A DNA stretch of 64,000 nucleotides from Pseudomonas crudilactis (GCF_013433315.1 NZ_WXVV01000009.1:124001-188000), one strand, 5' to 3'. Shown: positions 36,112 to 46,135, numbered from the stretch's first letter. The notes: generated by a model not told the origin, from the sequence alone. A program made the numbers and translations.

Positions 36112-38337
36112 ATGAAAGCGTTCGGCAAAATCCTGGGTCTGGTACTTCTCGGGCTGTTGCTGATCATCGTGGCGGCAGGTTTTGCCCTGACCCACCTCTT
36201 CGATCCCAACGACTACAAAGACGAGATTCGCCAGATAGCCCGCGACAAGGCCCACATCGAGCTGACGCTCAATGGCGACATCGGCTGGAGCCTGTTCCCG
36301 TGGCTTGGCCTGGAACTGCACGAGGCCAGCGTCGCCACCCTGATCAATCCGACCGAACCGTATGCCGATCTGCAGATGCTCGGCCTGTCCGTGCGCGTGC
36401 TACCGCTGTTGCGCCGCGAAGTGCAAATGAGCGATGTGCGCGTTGAAGGCCTGAACCTGCGCCTGAAACGCGACAAGAACGGCCACGGTAACTGGGAAGA
36501 CATCGGCAAGGTGCCGACAGCCGCCGCACCTGCCGGCAGTCCGGCGCCTGCCAGCACAGCCACTGCAGAGGCCCCTGCCCAACCCGAAAAACCGCCACAG
36601 CCGATCCGCCTGGATATCGACAGCCTGACCGTCAACAACGCCCGTGTTGAATACAACGATGAACTGACGGGCAAGCAGTTCAGCGCCGAAAGCATTCAGC
36701 TGAGCACCGGCCCGGTACACGATTCGACGAATATTCCGGTGAAAGCCACGGCATTCCTCGGCACCAACCAGCCCGTCCTGCGCGTGCGTACCGAGCTTAC
36801 TGGCGAGCTGCGCATCGAGCGCGCACTGCAACGCTACAGGTTCGAAGACATGAAGCTGTCCGGCGAACTGGCCGGTGATCCGTTGCAAGGCAAAACCATG
36901 ACCTTCGCAGCTCAGGGCCAGTTATCGCTGGATAAAGCCGCGAACGTCGCCGAATGGACCGGCATCAAGATTTCCGCCAACCAGTTGCGCGCCTTGGGCG
37001 AGCTGAAAGCCAACGACCTCGACAAGACTCCGCAGATCACTGGCGGCCTCTCCATTGCCCAGTTCGATCTGGTGAAATTCGTCGACAGCATTGGCCAGAA
37101 ACTGCCGGCCATGGCCGAAGGCAGCCTGAGCAAAGTCGAACTGGTCAGCCGCGTGGCAGCCACGCCAACCAGCATCGCGTTCGACAATATCAACCTGAAA
37201 CTCGACGACAGCAGCTTCAGCGGCCGCATCGCCGTCGAGGATTTCGCCAAGCAATCGCTGCGGGCAATCCTCAAGGCTGACACGTTCAACGTCGACCGCT
37301 ACCTGCCGCCGAAATCGGCGCAAGCCAACAGCGCCACGCAAGTGCGTCAGGCCGAAGTCGCCAGCACCGAAGCCGATGCGATGGCCGGTGCCGGCTCCAC
37401 GCCACTGCCGGACAAACCGAGCAAAACCGCCTGGAGTACCGAGCGCCTGTTGCCGGTTGAACGCCTGGCCAAACTCGACGTCGATGCCGATCTGACCTTT
37501 GGCCAACTGACCCTCGACAAACTGCCGATCCAGAACGCCGCACTGAAAGCCACCGGCCAGGGCGGCCTGCTGACCCTGACCAACCTCAGCGGCGAGTTGT
37601 ACAACGGCGGTTTCACCGCCAATGGCACCCTCGATGTTCGCCCGAGCGCGCCTGTGCTGAACCTGCAGACCAGGCTCAATCGCGTGCCGGTAGAAAAAAT
37701 CCTCGAAAGCCAAGGCAAGAACCCGCCGGTCAAAGGCCTGGTAACCCTCACCAGCAATGTCACCGGCAGCGGCAACAGCCAGCAGGCGCTGATCGATACG
37801 CTTAACGGCAACGCCAGTTTCGTGATCAACAACGGCGTGCTGCTCAACGCCAACCTTGAACAGCAATTGTGCAAAGGCATCGCCACGCTCAACCGCAAAA
37901 CCCTCAGCGGCGAGCCACGGGGCAAGGACACCCCGTTCCAGGAACTCAAGGGCAACCTGACCTTCCGCAACGGCGTCGCCAGCAACCCTGACCTGAAAGT
38001 GCGCATCCCCGGCATGACCGTCAACGGTGACGGCGACATCGACCTGCGCGTGCTAGGCATGGACTATCGCGTCGGCATCATCGTCGAGGGCGACACCAGC
38101 GCCATGCCGGATCCGGCGTGTCAGGTCGGCGAAAAATTCGTCGGTGTCGAATGGCCGCTGCGCTGCCGTGGCCCTCTGGAACTGGGCGCCAAGGCCTGCC
38201 GCGTCGACAACGATCGCCTCGGTCAGGTCGCGACCAAACTGGCCGGCGACAAGCTCAGTGAGAAGATCGACGAGAAACTCGGAGACAAGGTCAGCCCGGA
38301 ACTGAAAAACGCATTGAAGGGGCTGTTCAAGCGATGA
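36112..38337 (+). CDS. AsmA family protein
   Basis: 741 residues. An N-terminal membrane anchor (about 5-26, ILGLVLLGLLLIIVAAG) is followed by the AsmA N-domain (HLFDPNDYKDEIRQIA, LTLNGDIGWSLFPWLGLEL) and a long beta-rich groove; an Ala/Pro linker lies at about 135-160. The C-terminal AsmA_2 region (TLNGNASFVINNGVL) precedes a lysine-rich tail. AsmA-like proteins are bridge-like lipid-transport proteins anchored in the inner membrane and reaching to the outer membrane. Its stop overlaps the mutY start by four bases (ATGA). Confidence 0.92.
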   Translation: MKAFGKILGLVLLGLLLIIVAAGFALTHLFDPNDYKDEIRQIARDKAHIELTLNGDIGWSLFPWLGLELHEASVATLINPTEPYADLQMLGLSVRVLPLLRREVQMSDVRVEGLNLRLKRDKNGHGNWEDIGKVPTAAAPAGSPAPASTATAEAPAQPEKPPQPIRLDIDSLTVNNARVEYNDELTGKQFSAESIQLSTGPVHDSTNIPVKATAFLGTNQPVLRVRTELTGELRIERALQRYRFEDMKLSGELAGDPLQGKTMTFAAQGQLSLDKAANVAEWTGIKISANQLRALGELKANDLDKTPQITGGLSIAQFDLVKFVDSIGQKLPAMAEGSLSKVELVSRVAATPTSIAFDNINLKLDDSSFSGRIAVEDFAKQSLRAILKADTFNVDRYLPPKSAQANSATQVRQAEVASTEADAMAGAGSTPLPDKPSKTAWSTERLLPVERLAKLDVDADLTFGQLTLDKLPIQNAALKATGQGGLLTLTNLSGELYNGGFTANGTLDVRPSAPVLNLQTRLNRVPVEKILESQGKNPPVKGLVTLTSNVTGSGNSQQALIDTLNGNASFVINNGVLLNANLEQQLCKGIATLNRKTLSGEPRGKDTPFQELKGNLTFRNGVASNPDLKVRIPGMTVNGDGDIDLRVLGMDYRVGIIVEGDTSAMPDPACQVGEKFVGVEWPLRCRGPLELGAKACRVDNDRLGQVATKLAGDKLSEKIDEKLGDKVSPELKNALKGLFKR

Positions 38338-39401
38338 GAACGGAGCAATTTTCCACGGCGGTGCTGGATTGGTTCGACCGCCACGGCCGCCACGATCTGC
38401 CTTGGCAGCAGGACATCAACCCGTATCGGGTGTGGGTGTCGGAGATCATGTTGCAGCAAACCCAGGTCAGCACCGTGCTCAATTACTTCGACCGTTTCAT
38501 GGCCGCGTTGCCGACGGTCGAAGCGCTGGCCGAGGCGCCAGAAGACGAAGTGCTGCACCTGTGGACGGGGCTGGGTTACTACACCCGCGCGCGCAATTTG
38601 CAGAAGACCGCGAAGATCGTCGCCAGCCAGTACGGCGGCGAATTTCCGCGTGACGTTGAAAAGCTTACCGACCTGCCGGGCATTGGTCTGTCCACTGCCG
38701 GCGCTATCGCCAGCATCAGCATGGGCCTGCGCGCACCGATCCTTGATGGCAACGTCAAGCGCGTGCTGGCACGTTTTACCGCGCAAGAGGGCTATCCCGG
38801 CGAGCCGAAGGTCGCCAAACAGCTCTGGGCCAACGCTGAGCGCTTTACGCCGCACGATCGGGTCAACGCCTACACCCAGGCGATGATGGACCTTGGCGCA
38901 ACACTCTGCACGCGCAGCAAGCCGAGCTGCCTGCTGTGTCCGCTGGAGCGTGGCTGCGAGGCGCACATGCTCGGCCTGGAAACCCGCTACCCGATTCCCA
39001 AGCCGCGCAAAGCCATCCCGCAGAAGCGCACGCTGATGCCAATGCTGGCGAACGGCGATGGTGCGATTCTGCTTTACCGTCGTCCCTCGAGCGGTTTGTG
39101 GGGCGGTTTGTGGAGCCTGCCGGAACTCGACGACCTCGACGACCTGCAACATCTCGCCGATCAGCACTCGCTGACCATGGGCGAGCAGCAGGCGCTGCCA
39201 AGCCTCGTCCACACGTTCAGCCATTTCCAGCTGTCCATCGAACCCTGGCTGGTTCAGGTGCAGGAGGCCGCCCATCACGTGGCCGAGGCCGACTGGCTCT
39301 GGTATAACCTCGCCACCCCGCCGCGCCTGGGCCTCGCCGCCCCGGTCAAAACCTTGCTCGAACGCGCGGCCGCCGTCTTGAATGCAGGAGAGTCGCCATG
39401 A
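38334..39401 (+). CDS. mutY: Adenine DNA glycosylase
   Basis: 355 residues. It removes adenine mispaired with 8-oxoguanine. Catalytic Glu is in [14 protein letters not shown], the helix-hairpin-helix is [15 protein letters not shown], and the catalytic Asp is in [12 protein letters not shown]. The [4Fe-4S] ligands C-x6-C-x2-C-x5-C are seen as [17 protein letters not shown]. The C-terminal NUDIX-like domain (about 225-350) reads the 8-oxoG strand. It is coupled to asmA upstream and yggX downstream by four-base overlaps. Confidence 0.97.
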   Translation: MRTEQFSTAVLDWFDRHGRHDLPWQQDINPYRVWVSEIMLQQTQVSTVLNYFDRFMAALPTVEALAEAPEDEVLHLWTGLGYYTRARNLQKTAKIVASQYGGEFPRDVEKLTDLPGIGLSTAGAIASISMGLRAPILDGNVKRVLARFTAQEGYPGEPKVAKQLWANAERFTPHDRVNAYTQAMMDLGATLCTRSKPSCLLCPLERGCEAHMLGLETRYPIPKPRKAIPQKRTLMPMLANGDGAILLYRRPSSGLWGGLWSLPELDDLDDLQHLADQHSLTMGEQQALPSLVHTFSHFQLSIEPWLVQVQEAAHHVAEADWLWYNLATPPRLGLAAPVKTLLERAAAVLNAGESP

Positions 39402-39670
39402 CCCGCACCGTAATGTGCCGCAAGTACAAAGAAGAACTGCCCGCGCTGGACCGCGCTCCTTTCCCGGGCGCCAAAGGTCAGGATATTTTTGACCACGTCT
39501 CGGCCAAGGCCTGGGCTGACTGGCAGAAACACCAAACCTTGCTGATCAACGAAAAGCGTCTGAACATGATGAACGCCGAAGACCGCAAATATCTTCAGGG
39601 CGAAATGGACAAGTACTTCTCCGGCGAGGAATACGCCAAGGCCGAAGGCTACGTTCCGCCTGCTGAGTAA
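39398..39670 (+). CDS. yggX: Fe(2+)-trafficking / oxidative damage protection protein YggX
   Basis: 90 residues, the whole family length: [19 protein letters not shown] with the conserved Cys7, then [17 protein letters not shown], and [18 protein letters not shown]. It protects iron-sulfur proteins from oxidation and is often cotranscribed with mutY, an iron-sulfur enzyme, as here (ATGA overlap). Confidence 0.97.
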   Translation: MTRTVMCRKYKEELPALDRAPFPGAKGQDIFDHVSAKAWADWQKHQTLLINEKRLNMMNAEDRKYLQGEMDKYFSGEEYAKAEGYVPPAE

Positions 39671-39735
39671 ACCCTGCAAAATCGGGGGTCGGATCGTAAG
39701 CGACGGAATTAATTTAAGAAATTTTAAAAAAGTCG

Positions 39736-39764
39736 TTGACGTAAATCCGAAAAACCCTTTTAAT
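39736..39764 (+). promoter_or_regulatory. Sigma-70 promoter of tRNA-Phe
   Basis: TTGACG (39736-39741) and TTTAAT (39759-39764) are separated by 17 bases and end 10 bases before the mature tRNA. Confidence 0.8.
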
Positions 39765-39774
39765 GCGCCCCGTT

Positions 39775-39850
39775 GCCCAGATAGCTCAGTCGGTAGAGCA
39801 GGGGATTGAAAATCCCCGTGTCGGCGGTTCGATTCCGTCTCTGGGCACCA
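39775..39850 (+). tRNA. tRNA-Phe (GAA)
   Basis: 76 bases including encoded CCA. Acceptor GCCCAGA pairs with TCTGGGC; the anticodon stem-loop GGGGATTGAAAATCCCC has anticodon GAA; the T-loop is GTTCGATTC. Confidence 0.97.
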
Positions 39851-39857
39851 AATACCG

Positions 39858-39890
39858 AAAACCCTGAATCGCAAGATTCAGGGTTTTTTT
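39858..39890 (+). terminator. Rho-independent terminator of tRNA-Phe
   Basis: Stem CCCTGAATC / GATTCAGGG, loop GCAA, followed by seven T. Confidence 0.93.
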
Positions 39891-40268
39891 ATGCCTGCGA
39901 TTTGATCACGCCTCTCTCTCCGCCCCGCAACGCCCTCCTCTCGATACACCTCATACCCGCCTGTACTGAAAAATTCCCGAAATCTGTATCTCTCCCCGTG
40001 TAGGAAAATTCGCCAGTATTCCTCCAAGCCTTGGCGAGCCAATGAATGGCTCTACTTTACGCCCCGCAACACTCTGGGCTCCTCAAGCCCTCAGAGCGCA
40101 AAACCTGATTTTTTGAATAGATCGGCGTCCACCGCAAGGTCACTTCCTGTCCAGCTAAAAAATCTAAAAACAAACCTAACAGGCGAACTGCATTTACTGC
40201 TTTTCAAACATTCCAGGATGAATGCTGGCGCCCCTGTGCGCCCGGCAAAAGAGCGAAACGGACTACGT
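39891..40268. other. Intergenic region upstream of the diaminopropionate cluster
   Basis: About 380 bases, more AT-rich than the flanks towards 40100-40200, with no convincing coding frame, riboswitch or inverted repeat. It must hold the promoter of the sbnA-led unit. In-frame codons from 40113 precede sbnA but lack family similarity. Confidence 0.5.
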
Positions 40269-41243
40269 ATGATCAAGCAACTTATCAATGAAGACAGTTA
40301 TGTGCAGATTGGCGATCTGTGCAGCGCAACGATCCAGTTGAAAATCGAAGGACTGAATCCTGCCGGATCAATCAAGCTCAAGACCGCACACGCCCTGATC
40401 ACGGACCTGGAAAACCAAGGCCGGATTCACCATAAGACTCGCCTGGTCGAGTCTTCCTCGGGGAATCTGGGGGTCGCGCTGGCCATGGTCTGCGCCGCCA
40501 AGGGTTACAGGTTTGTCTGTGTGATCGACCCGAACATTTCTGCGCCGAACAGAAAACTCATGCAGGCACTGGGTGCGGAAATGATCATGGTCGATCAGCG
40601 TGACGAAAACGGCGGCTACCTAAATTCGCGTATCCGTTTGATCGAGCAACTGGTCGCAGAGAACTCCGACTACATCTGGCTCAATCAATACAAAAACCCG
40701 ACCAACCCCCTCGCTCACTATCAAGCGACCGCGAAGTCCATCGCCCATAAGTTTCCACACGTGGACTACTTGTTCGTCGGCGCCGGTACCACCGGTACTT
40801 TGATGGGCTGCAAGAACTACTTCGCCGAACACCATCCGCACACCAAAGTGATTGCCGTCGATACGCTCGGCTCGGTGACCTTCGGTCTGCCGGGCGGTAC
40901 GCGGCATATCCCGGGGCTGGGTACCAGCCGTCTGCCGGAGATCTTCGAGCCGTCGGGGATTCACGACTTCGTATCGATCGCCGAGGAACAGACGATCAAG
41001 GTCTGCCGCTGGCTGGCGCAACGCTACGGCCTGCTTTTCGGTGGCTCCACCGGCACGGTCCTGGCGGGCATCCAGCAATGGGCGCCGCACATCCGTCCCG
41101 ACGATGTCGTCGTGGCGATCTCCCCCGACATGGGTGAGCGCTACCTCGAAACCATCTACTCCGACGACTGGGTCACCCAGCGGATCGGCGCAAACGCTTT
41201 GCACCCCCTCTTCCCAGAAATCGCTCTGGCACTCTCGGCGTAA
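40269..41243 (+). CDS. sbnA: 2,3-diaminopropionate biosynthesis protein SbnA
   Basis: 324 residues from MIKQLINEDSYVQIGD. It is a PLP-dependent cysteine-synthase-fold enzyme that joins O-phospho-L-serine and L-glutamate to form N-(1-amino-1-carboxy-2-ethyl)glutamate. The PLP lysine is in LNPAGSIKLKTA and the substrate loop is ESSSGNLGVALA; GAGTTGTLMG is the phosphate-binding loop and FGGSTGTVLAG the C-terminal PLP contact. The adjacent SbnB partner supports this specific role rather than ordinary cysteine synthase. It opens a unit of six same-strand genes. Confidence 0.9.
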   Translation: MIKQLINEDSYVQIGDLCSATIQLKIEGLNPAGSIKLKTAHALITDLENQGRIHHKTRLVESSSGNLGVALAMVCAAKGYRFVCVIDPNISAPNRKLMQALGAEMIMVDQRDENGGYLNSRIRLIEQLVAENSDYIWLNQYKNPTNPLAHYQATAKSIAHKFPHVDYLFVGAGTTGTLMGCKNYFAEHHPHTKVIAVDTLGSVTFGLPGGTRHIPGLGTSRLPEIFEPSGIHDFVSIAEEQTIKVCRWLAQRYGLLFGGSTGTVLAGIQQWAPHIRPDDVVVAISPDMGERYLETIYSDDWVTQRIGANALHPLFPEIALALSA

Positions 41244-41248
41244 TCCCC

Positions 41249-42280
41249 ATGACCACACAGAACCCGATTCAACCGTTCCATGTCATCCCTGGCGCTGTCG
41301 TCAAGGACATCCTCAACGGGCTGCGTCACGAAACCATCGACATGGTCGCCCAGACCTACCTGACCCACGAGCGCGGCGAAACCGTTAACCCGGATAGCTA
41401 CTTCCTGCGTTTTCCGGCGCAACCGGCGAACCGGATCATTGCCTTGCCGGCGGCGATCGTCGACAGCGAGGGCGATCAGTCCGTCTCCGGGATCAAGTGG
41501 ATTGCCAGCTATCCCGACAACATCAAGTCGGGCATCCCACGTGCTTCGGCGGTGCTGATCCTCAACGATCCGGACACCGGCTACCCCTACGCACTGCTTG
41601 AAGGCGCGCTGATCAGTGCCGTGCGCACCGCAGCGTCGGCGGTGCTCGGTGCCTGGTGGCTGAATGGCCAAAGCAAAAGCGCGGCAACACTCTCGATCAT
41701 TGGCGGCGGGGTGATTTCGCGGAACATCCTTGAGACGTTCATCGCCGACGACTGGTCGTTCGACAGCGTGGGCATTCACGACCTCAATGCAGAATCAGCA
41801 CAAGCGCTGTCGGCGTTCGGCAAGCAACTCGGGGTGCCGGATGTACAGCTGTTGTCGCTGGAAGAGGCGCTGAGCGCCGACATCGTGGTGTTCGCCACCA
41901 GCGCCGGCGAACCTTACGTCAAGGGCAAAGGCACGTTTCGCCCGGGGCAGATCGTGCTGAACATCTCGCTGCGGGATATCGGCGCAGAGATCATCGAAGA
42001 AAGTTACAACTACTTCGACGACGTGACCCATTGCCTGAAAGCCAATACCTCGCCGCATCTGGCCGAGCAAAAGTACGGTCATCGTGATTTCGTTACCGGC
42101 ACCGTCGGGCAATTGATTCGCGGCGACCTGCACATCGCCACGGACAAGCCGCTGATCTATTCGCCGTTCGGCATGGGCATCCTCGATCTGGCGATTGGCC
42201 GGATGATCCACGACATAGCGGTCAAGGACGGTTCGGCGGTCGCCATCCCCTCCTTCTTCGGGGAGGAGCGCAGATGGTGA
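41249..42280 (+). CDS. sbnB: 2,3-diaminopropionate biosynthesis protein SbnB
   Basis: 343 residues of the ornithine cyclodeaminase/mu-crystallin fold. Family segments are HERGETVNPDSYFLRFP, SGIKWIASYPDNI, ASAVLILNDPDTGYPYALLEG and the NAD loop IIGGGVISRNIL. SbnB oxidatively hydrolyses the SbnA product to L-2,3-diaminopropionate plus 2-oxoglutarate. It starts five bases after sbnA and overlaps the next gene by seven bases. In known clusters this pair feeds siderophores or peptide antibiotics; no such assembly genes are seen here. Confidence 0.92.
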   Translation: MTTQNPIQPFHVIPGAVVKDILNGLRHETIDMVAQTYLTHERGETVNPDSYFLRFPAQPANRIIALPAAIVDSEGDQSVSGIKWIASYPDNIKSGIPRASAVLILNDPDTGYPYALLEGALISAVRTAASAVLGAWWLNGQSKSAATLSIIGGGVISRNILETFIADDWSFDSVGIHDLNAESAQALSAFGKQLGVPDVQLLSLEEALSADIVVFATSAGEPYVKGKGTFRPGQIVLNISLRDIGAEIIEESYNYFDDVTHCLKANTSPHLAEQKYGHRDFVTGTVGQLIRGDLHIATDKPLIYSPFGMGILDLAIGRMIHDIAVKDGSAVAIPSFFGEERRW

Positions 42281-44055
42281 GCGCGCCTCTGCACATCGGC
42301 CTGGTGGGCTGCGGCTCGCGCGGGCTGTCGATTTTCGAACGCCTGCTGAGCCTTGCTGAAACGCGCCCGGAGCAGCCAGTCGTCATCGATATTTTCGATC
42401 CGAATGTGCTCGGAAGCGGCGCGCATTGGCCGGATCAACCGGACTATCTGCTGCTCAACACCGTCGCTGGCCAGCTCGGTGTTTTCCCCGATGCAGCGGC
42501 ATTCGGAAATCTGACGGATGCACGGGAACGGCCGGGCGCGGATTTCCTGACGTGGTGCCACGAGCAGCGCATCAAGGTCGACGCGGACAGCGGACTGCTC
42601 GCCGCCGACGGCCGTGACGTCGAGCCGCAGGACTTCCTGCCGCGCCATTTGCTCGGCGCCTATCTGGCCGACGCCTTCGCGCAAATCCTCGCGACGGCGC
42701 CGCACTGGGTGAGCGTGAACCTGCATCAACAGGCGGTCACCGCGGTCGAGAGCAACGCAGGTCAGCAATTCCTGCTGCAGACCGCTGCGGGGGCTGCGGT
42801 CACCGTGGATCGGTTGATTCTGACGGTCGGCCATACCGGTCGCCTGCGCTCGGCGGATCGCAACCGCGTTGACGATGTCTATCCGCTGCCCGGCAGCCTC
42901 GCCACCATCGAGCCCGGCGAAACCGTGCTGGTCGAAGGGCTCGGGTTGGGTGCGATGGATACCCTGGCGGCGCTGACCTCCGGCAGGGGCGGTCGCTACA
43001 AGCGCATGGCCGACGGCAGTCACGCCTATCAGCCTTCGGGCCAGGAGCCGGTGATCTTTATCCAGTCACGGGACGGGCTGCCGTTTCGCACCCGACCCAA
43101 CGGCCTGGTTGAATGCCCGCGCCATCGCGCCGTACTGCTGACGAGTGCGCGCATCGAATCCCTGCGGGCCAGCAGCCACAACCGACAGTTGGACTTCGAA
43201 CAGGACATCCTGCCGCTGATGCTGCTGGAGATGCGTGCGGCGGCCATCGCCGTCGTGCATAGCCCATCAGCGCCAGAGCAGGTGCTGGAGCGACTCAGGG
43301 CCGTCAGCGTTGCTGGCGAACCCGGTGTTGCCGCCTGTGAAGCGTTGCTGCGCGATTACGAAGCGACTGGCAGTGTGATCGACCCACAGGCGCTGATCTG
43401 CCACGCACTGCCCGACGAAGTATTGCCTTACAACTATCACGCCTGGATCTACGACACCCTCGAAGCCGATTTGCACGAGTCGCGACTGGGGCGCGGAGAA
43501 TCGGCGATCAAAGCCGCTATCGAAGTCTGGCGCGATCTGCGTGATCGCCTGCGTGAGGCCGTCGATTTCGACGGGCTGACCGACGCGTCGCATCGGCAGT
43601 TCTATGGCCGTTGGCACAAGGCGATCAACCGCCTCGTTGCGGGCCCGCAAAAAGAGCGCCACGCCGACCTGCTCGCCCTGTGTGACGCCGGCCTGCTGAC
43701 ATTCCTCAAGCCCGGCTCGCGCCCTGCGATCAACGACTTCAAACGTGTCGCCGGTTATGTCCAGAGCAGCGGCGTGAGCAACAGCGACTGCGCGCCGGTG
43801 CGTGATCTGGCGCGGCTGGGCCTTATCCGCCCGCGAACCGATGAGCCAGGCATTGACGGCATCGACGTCGATGCCGCGTGCCACCCCAAGTCGAGTACAG
43901 GTGAACCGGTGCGCAACATTTGGGTACTCGGCCCGCTCGCCGAAGGTTCTTGCTACTACAACCACTACGTCACCTCGGCGGGCGCGCCTTCGCGGCTGTT
44001 CATGGACGCCCATCGAACAGCCACTGCCATCCTTGAGACAGGGACTTCAGCATGA
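42274..44055 (+). CDS. FAD/NAD(P)-binding protein, candidate amino-acid oxygenase
   Basis: 593 residues. The N-terminus has a dinucleotide-binding GxGxxG variant (IGLVGCGSRGLSIFERLL) followed by VVIDIFDPNVLGSGAHWP and LLNTVAGQLGVFP, typical of the FAD_NAD_binding (PF13454-like) group. A second nucleotide-binding segment is VLVEGLGLGAMDTLAALT. The rest is helical and of unknown role. Family members are poorly studied; I recall the nitrosuccinate-forming CreE as a relative that N-oxygenates an amino acid, which would make diaminopropionate a natural substrate here, but this is inference. It overlaps sbnB by seven bases and the next gene by four. Confidence 0.75.
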   Translation: MVSAPLHIGLVGCGSRGLSIFERLLSLAETRPEQPVVIDIFDPNVLGSGAHWPDQPDYLLLNTVAGQLGVFPDAAAFGNLTDARERPGADFLTWCHEQRIKVDADSGLLAADGRDVEPQDFLPRHLLGAYLADAFAQILATAPHWVSVNLHQQAVTAVESNAGQQFLLQTAAGAAVTVDRLILTVGHTGRLRSADRNRVDDVYPLPGSLATIEPGETVLVEGLGLGAMDTLAALTSGRGGRYKRMADGSHAYQPSGQEPVIFIQSRDGLPFRTRPNGLVECPRHRAVLLTSARIESLRASSHNRQLDFEQDILPLMLLEMRAAAIAVVHSPSAPEQVLERLRAVSVAGEPGVAACEALLRDYEATGSVIDPQALICHALPDEVLPYNYHAWIYDTLEADLHESRLGRGESAIKAAIEVWRDLRDRLREAVDFDGLTDASHRQFYGRWHKAINRLVAGPQKERHADLLALCDAGLLTFLKPGSRPAINDFKRVAGYVQSSGVSNSDCAPVRDLARLGLIRPRTDEPGIDGIDVDAACHPKSSTGEPVRNIWVLGPLAEGSCYYNHYVTSAGAPSRLFMDAHRTATAILETGTSA

Positions 44056-44666
44056 AGCTTTTCTACCAGACGCATTCACCCTACGCCCGCAAGGTGCTGG
44101 TGCTGGCTCACGAACTCGGCATCGCATCGAGCCTGGAAGTGATCCACCACGAGACCAGCCCGACATCGCCAAACGAGACCATCTACAAGGCCAACCCGTT
44201 GGGCAAAGTGCCGGTGCTGATCCTGCCTGACGCCACGGCGCTGTTCGATTCCATCGTGATCTGTGAATACCTCGACGACCTGAGCGACGGGCCGAAACTC
44301 ATCCCGGCAACCGGCCCTGAGCGCTACAAGGCGCTGCGCCTGCAAGCGTTGGCGCAGGGCATGTGCGATGTCGGCATCAAGCTGCGCTGGGAAGTCGAGC
44401 GCCGCCCCGAGGCCTTGCGCTATCCGGCCTACGCCGACGGTCAGGCGTTCAAACTCAAGGAGGCTTACCGCTTCATTGAGGAGCACGTCGACCTCAATGG
44501 CCCGATCACCCTCGGCCACATTGCCCTGGCGACCGCGCTCGACTGGATCGCCTTTCGCCAACTCTCGGACTTTTCCGCTCAAGCACGCCTGACCGAGTGG
44601 TATCAGACTTTTTGTGAGCGGGCGTCCATGCGGGCGACCGAGTACAGCGGGCAGACTCACGATTAA
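44052..44666 (+). CDS. Glutathione S-transferase family protein
   Basis: 204 residues. A thioredoxin-like N-domain (MKLFYQTHSPYARKVLVLA) has the SPYARKV active-site region with serine, then NPLGKVPVLILPD and SIVICEYLDD. An all-helical C-domain follows. It could conjugate or isomerise a reactive intermediate, or protect against one. The start overlaps the flavoprotein stop (ATGA), so it is clearly part of the unit. Confidence 0.88.
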   Translation: MKLFYQTHSPYARKVLVLAHELGIASSLEVIHHETSPTSPNETIYKANPLGKVPVLILPDATALFDSIVICEYLDDLSDGPKLIPATGPERYKALRLQALAQGMCDVGIKLRWEVERRPEALRYPAYADGQAFKLKEAYRFIEEHVDLNGPITLGHIALATALDWIAFRQLSDFSAQARLTEWYQTFCERASMRATEYSGQTHD

Positions 44667-44683
44667 GTTAAGGAAAACCGGGT

Positions 44684-46108
44684 ATGAGCTCTCTCTTGTT
44701 GCAAATGTCACCGATCGCGCTGGTGATCGCGTTGATCTTGATCGTCCGCCGACCGCCAGTGCAAGCCGCACTGGCCGGCGTAGTGCTGGTGCTCGTGCTG
44801 TGGGCCTTGGGCGCAGCCGGGCCTGTGTCAGCGGCAATCAGCACGGCCATCTTTCAGGACACCACCATCCTGTTTCTCAGCACGGCGTGCGTGATCATTC
44901 CGGGGCTGGCCTTCGTCATCCTGGTCGAGCGCGGTGGTGCGCCGCAGGCCATCGGCGCCTGGGTCAAGGAGCTCGGCTGGACACCGCCGGCGCAAGTCAT
45001 CTTCATCGTGCTGGGCCTCGCACCGCTGCTTGAAGCAATGACCGGTTTCGGCGTTTCGCTGATCGCAACCGTGCCATTGCTGATGGGGCTGTTCACTCGC
45101 CAGTCGGGGATGAAAATCGCCCTCGCCGGGATGGTCATCATGCCGTGGGGCACACTGGGTCTGGCCACCGTGATCGGCGCGCTGTTGGCGCACTTGCCGG
45201 CGCAAACCCTTGGCAGCCATTCGGCGCTGATCAGTGCGCCAGTGTTCTTCTGCCTGGCGGCGATTGCTCTGTGGCAGGGTGGCATCCGCAAGGTATCGCC
45301 GTGGCTTGGACTGATCGTGGTGACGGCGCTGTTCGTCGCGGTGCTGTTTGCAGTCAACCTGTGGATCGGCCCGGAAGTCTCCGGTGTGCTGGCCGGTCTG
45401 GCGGTAGCTTGCGTCGGCTTGGGGATTTCTTACACACAACGGAAAAAACTGGTGCGCTGGCCGAACGCAGCCTGGCCTTATCTGGCCTTGCTGGGGGTAA
45501 TCGTTGCGTCGCGCGGGCTGTTCGTCCTGTCGGGCTGGGATGCGCTGTGGATCATCAAAGGCGAGCATGTTTCGTGGAAGCCATTGGCCTCCCCGGGGCT
45601 GGCGCTGCTGATCGTTACGCTATTGATGGCAATCAGGCAACGCGCTGCCGCAGGTTTCCCGTGGCGAGCGCTGTTCAACCGGGCGAAATTTCCGGTCACG
45701 ACAATTTTCCTGTTCCTGCTGCTGTCGCAGGTGATGGTCAACGCCGGTTTCCTCGTCGAAGCGCAGCGCACGCTGCAATCGTTGTCGGGGATATCCCTGG
45801 CGCCAACCATCGCAGTGCTGGCGGGGCTTGCCGGCTATGTCACCGGTTCCAACGTCGGCGGCAACACCCTCGTCATGCCGTCCATCGCCGCGCTGAGCAG
45901 CGAACACGGTGCCTGGCTGGCCGCGATGGTCAACAGTGCCGCCGGGCATGGCGCGCTGGGGTCGCTATCGATCCTGTCGCTGATCACTGGGCTTGCGGGC
46001 GCCAATCGGCATGAAGAAAACAACCTGATCCGATTCGCCTTCGGTCTGGTTGCGCTCAACATCGTCATAGTTGCTGCAACGGGAATCGTTTTGCTCTACT
46101 TTCTCTGA
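44684..46108 (+). CDS. LctP (L-lactate permease) family transporter
   Basis: 474 residues with about 12-13 membrane segments. LctP signatures are GLAPLLEAMTGFGVSLIATV, MPWGTLGLATVIGALL and TGSNVGGNTLVMPSI. It is shorter than typical L-lactate permeases (about 550 residues) and linked to a diaminopropionate pathway, so lactate is not the obvious substrate; it may import a precursor or export the product. It starts 17 bases after the transferase gene. Confidence 0.85.
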   Translation: MSSLLLQMSPIALVIALILIVRRPPVQAALAGVVLVLVLWALGAAGPVSAAISTAIFQDTTILFLSTACVIIPGLAFVILVERGGAPQAIGAWVKELGWTPPAQVIFIVLGLAPLLEAMTGFGVSLIATVPLLMGLFTRQSGMKIALAGMVIMPWGTLGLATVIGALLAHLPAQTLGSHSALISAPVFFCLAAIALWQGGIRKVSPWLGLIVVTALFVAVLFAVNLWIGPEVSGVLAGLAVACVGLGISYTQRKKLVRWPNAAWPYLALLGVIVASRGLFVLSGWDALWIIKGEHVSWKPLASPGLALLIVTLLMAIRQRAAAGFPWRALFNRAKFPVTTIFLFLLLSQVMVNAGFLVEAQRTLQSLSGISLAPTIAVLAGLAGYVTGSNVGGNTLVMPSIAALSSEHGAWLAAMVNSAAGHGALGSLSILSLITGLAGANRHEENNLIRFAFGLVALNIVIVAATGIVLLYFL

Positions 46109-46135
46109 ATTGTTTCAAGACATCACAGAGAACTT

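Noticed and set aside
40113..40268. N-terminal extension of SbnA by 52 codons
   Set aside because: The extension has no similarity to the family N-terminus, and a closer start fits the alignment.
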